Positions 7,978-17,135 of a DNA stretch of 64,000 nt are shown in pieces. The stretch is taken from assembly GCA_003215635.1 (NCBI GenBank), contig QCKC01000004.1, positions 28,312-92,311 of the forward strand, read 5' to 3'. Made by a program: the position numbers and the translations under genes. The stretch comes from Prochlorococcus sp. AG-409-J19. Lineage in GTDB: Bacteria > Cyanobacteriota > Cyanobacteriia > PCC-6307 > Cyanobiaceae. A model generated the notes under the pieces. That model was given only the letters and a program-made list of their open reading frames with translations. It was not told where the DNA came from and did not search any database. Each line of letters opens with the position of its first letter. Positions within the stretch are counted from its first letter, which is position 1.

Positions 7978-9117
7978 TTAAACAGGATCTGCTCGCATTC
8001 CTAAAACAACCGAGCGTTTAGCACCAGTTACAAACTTGGAGTTACCTGGATGTTTAAGAACATGCCACCATGCCAAAACGGCAAAAGCTAATGCTTCTCG
8101 TGCAAGAGCAGGTAAGCCATATTCTTCGATTGATTTAATCTGCATTCCATTGCACCTATTTCTTAGCTCATTTAAAATCGACCGATTTTTCAATCCTCCA
8201 CCAGCTAACAATAATTCAAATGGACGAATAAACTTATGAACCCAAAGGTGTTCTAAATCTTGAGCCACTACAGCAGCTGTGAATGCTGTAAGTGTTGCTA
8301 AAAAATCTGAATGAGACAATCTGCCACATTGCCTCATTCTATTATTCAAATCATGGCAGCCAAATTGCTCTCTACCAGTAGATTTAGGTGGAGGCAAATG
8401 AAAATAAGGTTCTTTCAACCATTCTTGAATGATGGATTCATCCTCTTTTCCCTGACCGGCAAGAAGTCCATCCGGATCAAATTTATATTCACCGTGACTA
8501 ATTTTTTCTATTGCCAAATCTATAAGACTATTAGCAGGACCACAATCCCACCCTAGAACTGGAGCCTTACAATCTGGTCCCAGCAATGGTGGTATCAATG
8601 TGAGATTAGAAATTCCGCCAAGGTTTAAAACAGCTCTCCATCCAGGAAGTCTTCCTAATAATGCTTCATCAGCAAGAGGTACCAAAGGTGCTCCCTGTCC
8701 GCCAATAGCAATATCTGCAGACCTGAAATCATGGATAACTGGTCGAGCCAAAAAATGTGCTAGCAAAGGTGCTTTTATCAACTGAGAACTACCTCCCAGT
8801 CGACCCTCTTTAGGGGCTCTATGACAAACAGTTTGTCCATGGCACCCAACCAAATCGTATTCGTGATTGTCTACACAAGCTCGCGCCGCTATTGCATGAA
8901 TCTCAGTTACTTCTTCCGAAAGCTCAAGCCATTCAAAACTACTGAACTTTTTACCTTGTCCAGCTTCTATCAGTTTTCTTCTTAATTCATTTGGGTAGGC
9001 AGTAGAAACAAAATTCAGAATTGACCATTTAGGCTTCGAAGCAGATCCAGACAAGCTAACCAAAACAGCATCAATACCATCCGCACTAGTCCCACTCATC
9101 AAACCAACGACACGCAT
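7978..9117 (-). CDS. anmK: anhydro-N-acetylmuramic acid kinase
   Basis: A 379-residue kinase of the ASKHA fold. The N-terminal signature VGLMSGTSADGIDAVLV is diagnostic for AnmK, and WDCGPANSLIDLAIE plus LLLAGGGLKNRSIL complete the sugar-kinase motifs. The enzyme cleaves and phosphorylates 1,6-anhydro-MurNAc to MurNAc-6-phosphate during peptidoglycan recycling in the cytoplasm. The length is normal. Only 3 bp separate its start from the stop of the ktrA-like gene, so it is probably the last gene of a transcript with the potassium genes. Confidence 0.95.
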   Translation of the reverse strand: MRVVGLMSGTSADGIDAVLVSLSGSASKPKWSILNFVSTAYPNELRRKLIEAGQGKKFSSFEWLELSEEVTEIHAIAARACVDNHEYDLVGCHGQTVCHRAPKEGRLGGSSQLIKAPLLAHFLARPVIHDFRSADIAIGGQGAPLVPLADEALLGRLPGWRAVLNLGGISNLTLIPPLLGPDCKAPVLGWDCGPANSLIDLAIEKISHGEYKFDPDGLLAGQGKEDESIIQEWLKEPYFHLPPPKSTGREQFGCHDLNNRMRQCGRLSHSDFLATLTAFTAAVVAQDLEHLWVHKFIRPFELLLAGGGLKNRSILNELRNRCNGMQIKSIEEYGLPALAREALAFAVLAWWHVLKHPGNSKFVTGAKRSVVLGMRADPV

Positions 9118-9120
9118 ACT

Positions 9121-9825
9121 TTATATTTTAGGTAATTTCTGAAGGTCATCGGCTTTACCCATTACGACAAGCACATGATCAGCTGCCAATAAGTATGTAG
9201 CAGGAGGATTAACAGTTAAACGCTTTGTGGGACCAGCTGCCAGAACATTGACTAAATAATTCTTACGTAGATTCAAATCCCGAAGAGAACATCCAACAAA
9301 CTCATCTGGAACCTTAATTTCATCAATACATGTTTGATCATCCAATTCCAAACGTTCAATCAAATTGGGTCTTACAAGCTCTAGCCCAAGACGCTCTCCT
9401 TGCATACGAGAAGGGAAAACGACTCGATCTGCTCCAACACGTTTAAGCATTTTTTCGTGAAGATCACTAGTAGCCCTTGCGATAACTTGCCTAACTTGAC
9501 TTCCTTCACTGTCCTTAGCAATCAAAGTAGTTGTAATACTTGCCTCAATAGGTTCACTAATACCTACAACAACTGTACCCATTTCTAAAACACCAGCCTC
9601 CCTCATTGATTCCTCATCAGTTGAGTCAACGACCCTTGCCTCAATAGATGGTTCCAGTTGCCTTAATTCCTCTATAGCGCGCGCTGAAGAATCAACTGCA
9701 AGTACTTCGGCGCCATTCTTCATCAGTTCTCTGCATACCGCACTCCCAAAACGTCCTATACCAACTACCGCAAAGCCACGCACCTCATTGCCCTGCTGAG
9801 GAGACCACAGCCACCATTCCTTCAT
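9121..9825 (-). CDS. ktrA: Ktr/Trk potassium uptake regulatory subunit (RCK/TrkA family)
   Basis: A 234-residue cytoplasmic protein with an N-terminal Rossmann RCK domain (AVVGIGRFGSAVCRELM, then an acidic Asp at the end of the second strand in VLAVDSS) and a C-terminal RCK-C domain (about 150-234, DEIKVPDEFVGCSLRDLNLR). Such subunits form an octameric ring that binds nucleotide and gates the membrane subunit. The ktrB-like gene lies 24 bp upstream on the same strand, so the pair is an operon. Single-RCK length fits KtrA rather than the double TrkA. Confidence 0.87.
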   Translation of the reverse strand: MKEWWLWSPQQGNEVRGFAVVGIGRFGSAVCRELMKNGAEVLAVDSSARAIEELRQLEPSIEARVVDSTDEESMREAGVLEMGTVVVGISEPIEASITTTLIAKDSEGSQVRQVIARATSDLHEKMLKRVGADRVVFPSRMQGERLGLELVRPNLIERLELDDQTCIDEIKVPDEFVGCSLRDLNLRKNYLVNVLAAGPTKRLTVNPPATYLLAADHVLVVMGKADDLQKLPKI

Positions 9826-9849
9826 AGTTTCACCTCAGCAAAAATAGTT

Positions 9850-11253
9850 TTATACATAGAGATCTTCTCGGGGGTAACCAATTCGATTCTGATGGTGTAA
9901 TTGATCCCTATTAAGTAATTCCCATATCGCACTTAACAATAAAAGTATACCCAACCTTCCGACAAACATACCTACTATAAGAACTAATTGGCCAAAATGA
10001 CCAAGTTTGTGAGTTACACCCAAGTCAAAACCCACTGTAGCAAATGCTGAAATACAAGTGAAAAGCATTTCAAGAAAAGAAAAAGGCTCTTCTCCGCCGA
10101 GGCTCGTGGTCATACTCAACAACAAAGCCATAATCAAAACAAACAAAAGTGATCCAACAGTTATTCCAACAGCCTTAAGTACAACTTTGTCAGAAATCTG
10201 TCGATTTCTAATTACAACATCATCCTGACCACGTAAAGTAGATCTAGTAGCTGCCATTAAAGCTGCCAAAGTAGTAGTTTTAATTCCTCCACCTGTTCCC
10301 CCAGGACTTGCTCCAATAAACATTAGAGTCATCAAAAGTAAAAGACCTGAATCAGAAATGCTGTGAATAGAAAGAGGAATCATCGTGAAACCAGCTGTTC
10401 TTGCACTTATTGATTGAAAAAAAACACTCATGAATTTTTCAGGCCAGGTAATTCCTGAGAAATAATTACCATTGGAAACAAATTCAGTAATAAGAAGTCC
10501 TATCGAACCAACAACAATCAAAACAAAAGATGTGCGAAGCACAAGACGTGTATGCAAGCTTAAATTCCTACGACTGAGATTATTTCTATTTATCCAAAGA
10601 TCACTTGTTACACGCCAACCTAATCCCCCAAGAATAATCAGCATTATAATTACAGAATTAACTACTTTATTAGAAGCATATTTTTGCAAACTATCTGACC
10701 ATAGACTAAATCCTGCGTTGTTATAAGCAGAAATACTATGAAACAAAGATGCCCATATCCTTTCTCCTTGATTTGTAATATCATTAAACCCAAAGTTATA
10801 CAATATCAATGCACCAATCAATATAAAAGCAGTCGCCGTCAAAGCAATACCTCTAAAAGTTCTTCCTACCCCTCCAACTCCAAATTCATCCAATGTCTTC
10901 CCTCGATCAAGCCTACATCTAAGCTCGGTACCTCGAACAACAAATCCTTGAAGAAAAGTAGTGATTGCCATTAAGCCAAGACCACCTACTAGAAGCATTA
11001 GAGCAAGAGCAAATTGACCTAGCAGTGTTAAATCATTACCTACATCAATAACACTCAATCCCGTTACCGTAACTGCAGAGGTCGCAGTAAAAAGCGCTTC
11101 CCATAATCCAACCTTTCCATTCGAACAAATAGGTGCTGCCAGCAACAATGTTCCTATAAAGATAACCAGTATTCCTGTAACTACAGTAAACTGTGGAACC
11201 GTTAATCTTCTATACCAAACCTGAGTTCTATGTACTGCTTGAGGTAAAGCCAC
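9850..11253 (-). CDS. ktrB: Ktr/Trk-type potassium transporter, membrane subunit
   Basis: A 467-residue polytopic membrane protein with four M1-P-M2 repeats of the TrkH/KtrB superfamily. The four selectivity-filter regions are visible with their conserved glycine: TSAVTVTGLSV, SISAYNNAGFSLW, SISARTAGFTMI and CISAFATVGFDLG. The transporter moves K+ across the plasma membrane, often Na+-dependent in cyanobacteria. It is paired with the RCK subunit 24 bp downstream. The length is typical of KtrB. Confidence 0.92.
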   Translation of the reverse strand: MALPQAVHRTQVWYRRLTVPQFTVVTGILVIFIGTLLLAAPICSNGKVGLWEALFTATSAVTVTGLSVIDVGNDLTLLGQFALALMLLVGGLGLMAITTFLQGFVVRGTELRCRLDRGKTLDEFGVGGVGRTFRGIALTATAFILIGALILYNFGFNDITNQGERIWASLFHSISAYNNAGFSLWSDSLQKYASNKVVNSVIIMLIILGGLGWRVTSDLWINRNNLSRRNLSLHTRLVLRTSFVLIVVGSIGLLITEFVSNGNYFSGITWPEKFMSVFFQSISARTAGFTMIPLSIHSISDSGLLLLMTLMFIGASPGGTGGGIKTTTLAALMAATRSTLRGQDDVVIRNRQISDKVVLKAVGITVGSLLFVLIMALLLSMTTSLGGEEPFSFLEMLFTCISAFATVGFDLGVTHKLGHFGQLVLIVGMFVGRLGILLLLSAIWELLNRDQLHHQNRIGYPREDLYV

Positions 11254-11362
11254 TGGGAATCTTATTGCGGAAAATTTAAAAGAACAAAAGGCTGAAAAAA
11301 CAATCCTAGATCAAAATAATTCATAGTTTATAGAAATCAGAATAGAGAGTATTAATTCAATA

Positions 11363-13180
11363 TCAAGAATATTTCCAAATAATTAAAGCCGGAACAAGCA
11401 GTGTCATGATGAGTGTTAGTCCGGCTCCATATCTAGTGACATCTAAAAAACTATACCTGCCAGGTGCAAAAACCATTAAATTTGTTTGATATCCCATAGG
11501 TGTAAGGAAAGATTGACTGGCTCCAAAAAGAACAGTAAGCAAAAGAGCAGTTGGAGGTAAATTTAATCCAGGTGAAAGCTGAATTGCAACAGGAGCTAGA
11601 AGAGCTACTGAAGCAGCATTACTAATTACTTGAGTGAAAACGGTTGTAGCGAGAAAAATAACAACCAAAGAGGAATATATCGGCAAACCCTCTAAAAAAT
11701 GCTCAAGAGTTCTTGCAAGAGCATCTGCCAAACCAGTGTTCTGGATAGCCACACTAAAACTGGACAGTGATCCCAGAAGAAGAATTACATCCAATCGAAT
11801 AGAACGTTGAACTTCTCCTGGGCGAAGACAACCACCAACAACCATTGCAATTACGGCTAATAGAACAGAAGCAACTAAAGGCAAAGAAGTCAAGGTTGGA
11901 ATAGCAAGCATGCCTATTGCTATTCCAATAGCAATAGGCTTGCGTCTAACTGTAGGTAAGTCATTCTCTAATTGATCAAGTACAAGTAAATCATTACTTG
12001 CTTGCAGTCCACGAATCGAATCGATTGGTGCCTGAAGTAACAAAACATCTCCCTCTCGTAAAATAGCTTTGCCTAATCTTTCTTGAACAGTTTGTTGTCC
12101 CCGCCTTAAGGCCAAAACTGTAGAATTATGTCTCTGTCTAAATCTCAATTCTCGCAAACTTGCTCCAGCCAAAGTAGAGCCCGCAGGCAGTAGTACTTCT
12201 ACTGTTTTTTGACCTTCTTCTATCTGATTCAAAGATTTTCTTGAGCCAGCTTCATCCAAACTTTCTTGGGCTAATTGAACCGTATGTTCTTGTTGTAGAC
12301 GTAACAAGTCTCCCCTTGTAACTCTTAGTAGTAACCTGTCTTCTGGTTCAATCTTACGATCAGCAAGAGGAGGAAAGAAACGTTCCTTACCTCGCTGCAA
12401 TTCCAAAACATCTACATCAAAGCGCCTTTGCAATCGACTGTTATGTAAAGATTGACCAACTAAATTGGAATCCGAAGGAATTGTAACTTCAGTGAAATAA
12501 CCAATTTGATCAATATTTTGTCCAAGTTCATTATTATCTCTTCCTCGATCAGGTAGAAAAGATTGTGGTGCAAATAATAAGTAAAGTGTCCCAACCAACC
12601 AAATTGGTATTCCTATTTGCGTAAAACTAAATAATTCCAAAGAACCATAGCCCAATTGCTCACTTATATCACTCACTAAAAGATTCACCGAACTGCCTAG
12701 CAAAGTAAGCGTGCCCCCCAAAAGAGTTGCAAAAGAAAGTGGCAAAAGAACTCTTGACGGAGAAACACAACGTCGCCTGCACCAGGCTTCAACAACGGGC
12801 AAGAGCGAAGCTACAACAGGAGTATTGGGGATCACTCCTGAAATAGGAGCAACTACCAAACCTAGAAGTGCAATTAATCTCTTTGGTGTACGAATGCTGT
12901 CAGAAGCAATCAATTCTCTTAATCGATCTAAAGCACCACTTCGAAATAATGCTGCGGACACCACAAAAAGACCCATGAGGGTTATCAATGCAGGACTACC
13001 AAAGCCTGCAAGAGCCTTCTGAGGAGAAAGCACGCCACTAGCAATAAGCAGTGAAACACTCAAAATTCCTACAAGCTCAGGTGCAAGTGCACTACTAATA
13101 AATAGCCCTACTGCTAGAAACAAAACCACTAGTGTTATTACAGCTTTAGGGTTTTGAAGTGCAACACTTAGCTCATACAT
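11363..13180 (-). CDS. SLC13/DASS-type anion transporter with two RCK-C domains
   Basis: From the ATG at 13180 this is a 605-residue membrane transporter. Two hydrophobic blocks (about 10-215 and 405-605) carry the divalent anion:Na+ symporter fold, with SGVIPNTPVVASLLPVVE and TQVISNAASVALLAPVA as the paired Asn-containing hairpins. Between them lie two TrkA-C (RCK-C) regulatory domains (about 225-390). This architecture is common in bacterial sulfate/dicarboxylate carriers; the substrate cannot be read from sequence, sulfate being a reasonable guess. Its start overlaps the end of hflX by 8 bp (ATGTATGA), implying coupled translation. The frame extends to 13243, but that would overlap hflX by 71 bp. 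Confidence 0.88.
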   Translation of the reverse strand: MYELSVALQNPKAVITLVVLFLAVGLFISSALAPELVGILSVSLLIASGVLSPQKALAGFGSPALITLMGLFVVSAALFRSGALDRLRELIASDSIRTPKRLIALLGLVVAPISGVIPNTPVVASLLPVVEAWCRRRCVSPSRVLLPLSFATLLGGTLTLLGSSVNLLVSDISEQLGYGSLELFSFTQIGIPIWLVGTLYLLFAPQSFLPDRGRDNNELGQNIDQIGYFTEVTIPSDSNLVGQSLHNSRLQRRFDVDVLELQRGKERFFPPLADRKIEPEDRLLLRVTRGDLLRLQQEHTVQLAQESLDEAGSRKSLNQIEEGQKTVEVLLPAGSTLAGASLRELRFRQRHNSTVLALRRGQQTVQERLGKAILREGDVLLLQAPIDSIRGLQASNDLLVLDQLENDLPTVRRKPIAIGIAIGMLAIPTLTSLPLVASVLLAVIAMVVGGCLRPGEVQRSIRLDVILLLGSLSSFSVAIQNTGLADALARTLEHFLEGLPIYSSLVVIFLATTVFTQVISNAASVALLAPVAIQLSPGLNLPPTALLLTVLFGASQSFLTPMGYQTNLMVFAPGRYSFLDVTRYGAGLTLIMTLLVPALIIWKYS

Positions 13181-14855
13181 AGTTGTTATCGCAAATAGGC
13201 GCTGATTTGGAAAATTCTCTAGAAGTCCAAAAGTGATGGGCAAGAAAATTCTTCAAACCCTTCAAACCCGAACCAGATGTAGCGGAAAGGTACAAGGCAG
13301 TTGGCTCGACAGATTTGACTGCTTCTAAAGCTTTTGTTTCAGCTCTATCAATCTTATTAGCTACTAACTGTCTAATAGCTTTTGAACCTAAAGAGTCAAG
13401 CAACTCATGTACAGTTTTTAACTGAAGCAACCAATCAGGATTGGATATATCAACAACTAACAAAAGTAAATCTGCTTGCAATGTTTCCTCTAGTGTTGCT
13501 CTAAAAGCCTCCACTAAAGGCAAAGGAAGCTCACGAATAAAGCCAACAGTATCGGTTACTAATAATTCGTTGGGTGGTCCAGATTGATTAGGCAATAATA
13601 AGCGTCTTGTAGTTGTGTCTAAAGTAGCAAATAGCTTATCCTCAGAAAGTACTTTATTATTGATTGTCAACTTACATAGGGAATTCAATAAAGATGATTT
13701 CCCTACATTCGTATATCCAACAATAGCTATTCTAGGAAAACGACTGCGATTATCTCTTGTAAGATTGCGATGTTTTTTGATTGATTTGAGATCATTCAAT
13801 AAGCGTTCAATACGTCTTGAAATTGCACGCCGATCTTTTTCTAACTGAGTTTCCCCAGGGCCTCGTGTGCCAATACCCCCTCCTTGACGAGAAAAATATT
13901 GTCCCCGCCCAACAAGCCTTGGCAAACGATAACGCAATTGAGCAAGTTCTACCTGAAGACGTCCTGTAGCACTCGAAGCTCTTTGCGCAAAAATATCAAG
14001 AATCAATTCACTTCTATCCATAACAGGACAATCTAAGGCTCGTTCAATATTTCTAACTTGACCCGGAGTCAACTCACGATCAGCAATGACCAGCGATGCC
14101 TTGTATCTTCTCACATTCAATGCTGCTTCTTGTAATTTACCTTTACCCCATATTGTCTGAGGATCAGGAGAACTTTTTTTTTGACTAATTACTGCAACTG
14201 TTTTCGCGCCAGCAGTCCTAACTAATCCTTCTAACTCCGCAAGATTGCGATCAGTTTTCTTAATATTTGAATGAGAGACAACCAATAATAGTACTTTCTC
14301 TATATGCTTACCAAAAGTTGATGAGTCACTCTCTTTATCTATAATCTCTGGCAAGGGATTACTACATAATCTCCCCAAGTCTCCTGATTCAATTAAGCTC
14401 CAACCATTTTCCTGACTAGAATCAGGTGTGAACAACGCCGCAGACTTAATCCCTGAGGAATTATTTAAAGATGAGAAGCATAACCAAAATTTTGGCTTAA
14501 TATCTAAAGCAAGAATTGAATCACGCTTATCAAATTTTATTAGTTGTCCTTTTAGATTAAAATGACAACTAATAAGGCGTATATAATTTGATTTATTTCG
14601 GGCTGAATAAGGAATTGATTCTAAAAGTTTCGTCGACTGCACTAAAGGTCCTACCCAAAGCAAACGACACAAACCCCGATCATCCAACACCATATGCAAT
14701 GATTGAGATAATTGATTCACCTCGCCTGCAAGACGTTCCAGAATTGGTTCATCCGCCAATACTTCAGAATGCCTTTTATGACTAAGACGTTCAAGACGTC
14801 TAAACTGAGAAGGTCTTAGACCTTTCACGCGACCAGCCAAATGAGACTGTTTCAA
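13173..14855 (-). CDS. hflX: HflX-family ribosome-associated GTPase
   Basis: A 560-residue GTPase. The HflX-specific N-terminal region includes TIWGKGKLQEAALNVRRY and the glycine-rich ARLQ-like segment, with RGPGETQLEKDRR preceding the G domain. The G motifs are GYTNVGKSSLLNSL (G1), DTVGFIRELP (G3) and NKID (G4). HflX splits stalled or heat-damaged ribosomes. The N-terminus is about 130 residues longer than in Escherichia coli, as is common in cyanobacteria. It is the first gene of a run continuing into the SLC13-like transporter. Confidence 0.93.
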   Translation of the reverse strand: MKQSHLAGRVKGLRPSQFRRLERLSHKRHSEVLADEPILERLAGEVNQLSQSLHMVLDDRGLCRLLWVGPLVQSTKLLESIPYSARNKSNYIRLISCHFNLKGQLIKFDKRDSILALDIKPKFWLCFSSLNNSSGIKSAALFTPDSSQENGWSLIESGDLGRLCSNPLPEIIDKESDSSTFGKHIEKVLLLVVSHSNIKKTDRNLAELEGLVRTAGAKTVAVISQKKSSPDPQTIWGKGKLQEAALNVRRYKASLVIADRELTPGQVRNIERALDCPVMDRSELILDIFAQRASSATGRLQVELAQLRYRLPRLVGRGQYFSRQGGGIGTRGPGETQLEKDRRAISRRIERLLNDLKSIKKHRNLTRDNRSRFPRIAIVGYTNVGKSSLLNSLCKLTINNKVLSEDKLFATLDTTTRRLLLPNQSGPPNELLVTDTVGFIRELPLPLVEAFRATLEETLQADLLLLVVDISNPDWLLQLKTVHELLDSLGSKAIRQLVANKIDRAETKALEAVKSVEPTALYLSATSGSGLKGLKNFLAHHFWTSREFSKSAPICDNNYV

Positions 14856-15176
14856 TGAACCAACGACAATACAGTTGCGGAACTCATAGCCAATAAGACG
14901 TCTGGGATTTTATTAGATATATCAAACTTCGTCTCTTAAAATCTAAAGGTCCTACCATCATCAAACAACATTTATAAAGACAAATCTAAAGCGTGCTCCA
15001 ACTAAAACAATTGAAAGTATTGATTTATAACGTGATAAGTCCTTTCCTACCGCCACTCCCTCCAACAAAAAGACTGTATCTAACTTTGAAAGCAAGAACT
15101 GACATTCAGACCTGCACTGAGATGATTATCACAACCTAAACAAAATTTTTAATCCACGACAGGGGATGATAGATGG
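14856..15176 (+). other. divergent intergenic region hflX / cysH
   Basis: A 321-bp space with no coding frame that I can support. It must contain the promoters of hflX (leftward) and cysH (rightward). The sequence is AT-rich with several TATAAT-like stretches but none clearly decisive. I see no strong hairpin or repeat. Confidence 0.5.
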
Positions 15177-15962
15177 ATGACTGAAGACCCCTTAACTAAT
15201 TCACCTCCAGGAAACACATGTGAAGGCATGCCACTCTCCGCAATGATCGATTTCAACATTGAAGAAACACGTACTCATCTAGAGGCTCTTAAACCTAGCG
15301 AGCGCCTCTCATGGGCTAGAAACCAATTTGGAGATGGATTTGCTGTTACTACAAGCTTTGGTATTCAATCTGCTGTTTTACTGCATATGCTGCAGTCACT
15401 TGAAGACAGAGAAAAAATACCCGTCATTTGGGTTGATACAGGATATCTACCTCAGGAGACCTATTTATATGCCGATGACCTGATAAAAAAGTTTTCTCTC
15501 AATATCCAAGTTTTTCAAAGCCCAATTTCTCCTGCAAGAATGGAGGCAATCAATGGCCGACTTTGGGAAACAAACTCTGTTAAAGATCTGGAAAAATATC
15601 ATTTAATTCGCAAAGTACAACCTCTAGAAACAGCCCTGAACAATCTAAATGTCAAATGCTGGGCCAGTGGAGTACGAGGGAGCCAGACAAATCAACGTCG
15701 CTCAATGAGTTGGTTAGATGAAATTAGAGGTCGTTTCTCTTTAAGGCCTTTACTTGATTGGACCCCAAAGGATGTTTTCTACTACATGGAAAAACATCAA
15801 TTACCTCAACACCCTCTTTTTCAGAAAGGTTATTCCACTGTAGGTGATTGGCACTCTAGTGGTCCTGATGGGGCTGATGCCAAAGGGAGAGATACACGTT
15901 TTGGAGGGTTAAAGCAAGAATGTGGCATTCATATGCCTGGATTGATGGGGGACGGTATTTAA
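15177..15962 (+). CDS. cysH: phosphoadenylyl-sulfate (PAPS) reductase
   Basis: A 261-residue PAPS reductase. The ATP-pyrophosphatase-like fold shows AVTTSFGIQSAVLLHM (modified P-loop) and IPVIWVDTGYLPQETY, and the C-terminus ends with the catalytic cysteine in KQECGIHMPG. The paired cysteines (CC and CxxC) that bind a 4Fe-4S cluster in APS reductases are absent: the position is HLIRKVQPLE. That points to the thioredoxin-dependent PAPS type. It reduces PAPS to sulfite in assimilatory sulfate reduction. coaX follows 2 bp after its stop. Confidence 0.94.
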   Translation: MTEDPLTNSPPGNTCEGMPLSAMIDFNIEETRTHLEALKPSERLSWARNQFGDGFAVTTSFGIQSAVLLHMLQSLEDREKIPVIWVDTGYLPQETYLYADDLIKKFSLNIQVFQSPISPARMEAINGRLWETNSVKDLEKYHLIRKVQPLETALNNLNVKCWASGVRGSQTNQRRSMSWLDEIRGRFSLRPLLDWTPKDVFYYMEKHQLPQHPLFQKGYSTVGDWHSSGPDGADAKGRDTRFGGLKQECGIHMPGLMGDGI

Positions 15963-15964
15963 TT

Positions 15965-16675
15965 ATGGGATCTAATAAGTGTTGCCTATTAATAGGGAAT
16001 ACACGTTGGCACTGGGCTAAAAATATTGAGGAGTCATGGAGCTTTATGCATACCGATCCAAAAGAATCCTACTTAAAAGTTGTAAAAGAGACAATTTTGT
16101 TGTGGGCAGCTGTTGGTCCCATTCAAAATGCTTTGAAAGATTACTTACATCCCGCCAATGAATTAATTCTCGAGCATATTCCTATAAAAAATATGCCTCC
16201 TTGGCTAGGAATTGATCGAGCATTAGGTGCATGGGGAGCTTTAAGAAAGGCGAAAGTATCTTATACAAAGTTTAAAGGTCTTCTCATAGCAGATGCTGGA
16301 ACAGTTTTAAGCATTACCAAAATAAATTCAAAAGGAGAGTTTACAGGTGGACAGTTGGTTGGGGGATTGCAATTACAATTATCATCAATGGCAAATGGAG
16401 CTCAATATCTTAATGAAACCAGTCTCTACCCAATTAATTCTGAACCCTTCCCTTTTGCCACTTCAGATGCGATGAGAAAAGGCAGCATAAATGCCTTAAT
16501 AGGGTTTTTAAAAGAAGCTCAACAGTTAACTGGATATCCAATATGGATTTGTGGGGGGGATGCCCCTGTATTACTTAAAGCTATTGAGGGCAAAGGTATT
16601 GAAATAATCCACCATCCAAATCTTGTACTAGAAGGAATGGTGAACATTCTTGAGCGCATCAGTCAAGCAAATTAA
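15965..16675 (+). CDS. coaX: type III pantothenate kinase (CoaX), divergent
   Basis: A 236-residue protein starting at the ATG two bases after the cysH stop. An upstream ATG at 15920 is out of frame with, and inside, cysH. ASKHA-fold landmarks are CCLLIGNTRWHWA (usual DxGNT, here with Gly instead of Asp before N), LGIDRALGAWGALR, GLLIADAGTVLSIT and GGQLVGGLQLQLSSM. These fit CoaX, the first enzyme of CoA synthesis in cyanobacteria. The family normally has an Asp at the start of the first motif, so the MGSNKCCLLIGNTRW sequence is a substitution worth noting. Confidence 0.85.
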   Translation: MGSNKCCLLIGNTRWHWAKNIEESWSFMHTDPKESYLKVVKETILLWAAVGPIQNALKDYLHPANELILEHIPIKNMPPWLGIDRALGAWGALRKAKVSYTKFKGLLIADAGTVLSITKINSKGEFTGGQLVGGLQLQLSSMANGAQYLNETSLYPINSEPFPFATSDAMRKGSINALIGFLKEAQQLTGYPIWICGGDAPVLLKAIEGKGIEIIHHPNLVLEGMVNILERISQAN

Positions 16676-17135
16676 GATCACTAATCACCTGATCAGCCAT
16701 AGTAGCTGCTTTAACTTTTAGATAAATAAATTCTAAATTACCTTTTTCATCAACTACAAACGTGTTACGCATCATTCCCAAATATTCCCTACCCATAAAT
16801 TTCTTTAATCCAAAGCTTTCATAAGAAGTTGCGACTGCACAGGGTTCAGGGTCAGTTAATAAAGTAAAAGGAAGTTGGTATTTACTTATAAACTTCAAAT
16901 GAGAAGCAGAATTATCTTTACTAATACCTAGGATCTTAATAGAATTTTTCTCAAGCAATTCCCAATTATCTTTGAAATTACAAGCTTCCTTGGTACATCC
17001 AGGTGTATTGTCTTTAGGATAAAAATATATAATTACTTTTTGCCCTTTCAATGATGAGAGTTTTAAAGGGTTTCCATTCTGATCTAACAGGGTGAAGTCA
17101 GGTGCAGGATCACCGATTTGAAGTTTCATGGCCAT
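16659..17135 (-). CDS. bcp: peroxiredoxin, BCP/PrxQ type
   Basis: A 158-residue AhpC/TSA-family protein. PGCTKEACNF contains the peroxidatic Cys and, five residues later, the second Cys that marks the PrxQ/BCP type. GDPAPDFTLLDQNG opens the thioredoxin fold and LLTDP follows. It reduces peroxides using thioredoxin. The start can be 17135 or the second ATG at 17129. Its 3' end overlaps coaX by 17 bp convergently and its 5' end overlaps the next gene divergently. Confidence 0.92.
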   Translation of the reverse strand: MAMKLQIGDPAPDFTLLDQNGNPLKLSSLKGQKVIIYFYPKDNTPGCTKEACNFKDNWELLEKNSIKILGISKDNSASHLKFISKYQLPFTLLTDPEPCAVATSYESFGLKKFMGREYLGMMRNTFVVDEKGNLEFIYLKVKAATMADQVISDLNLLD

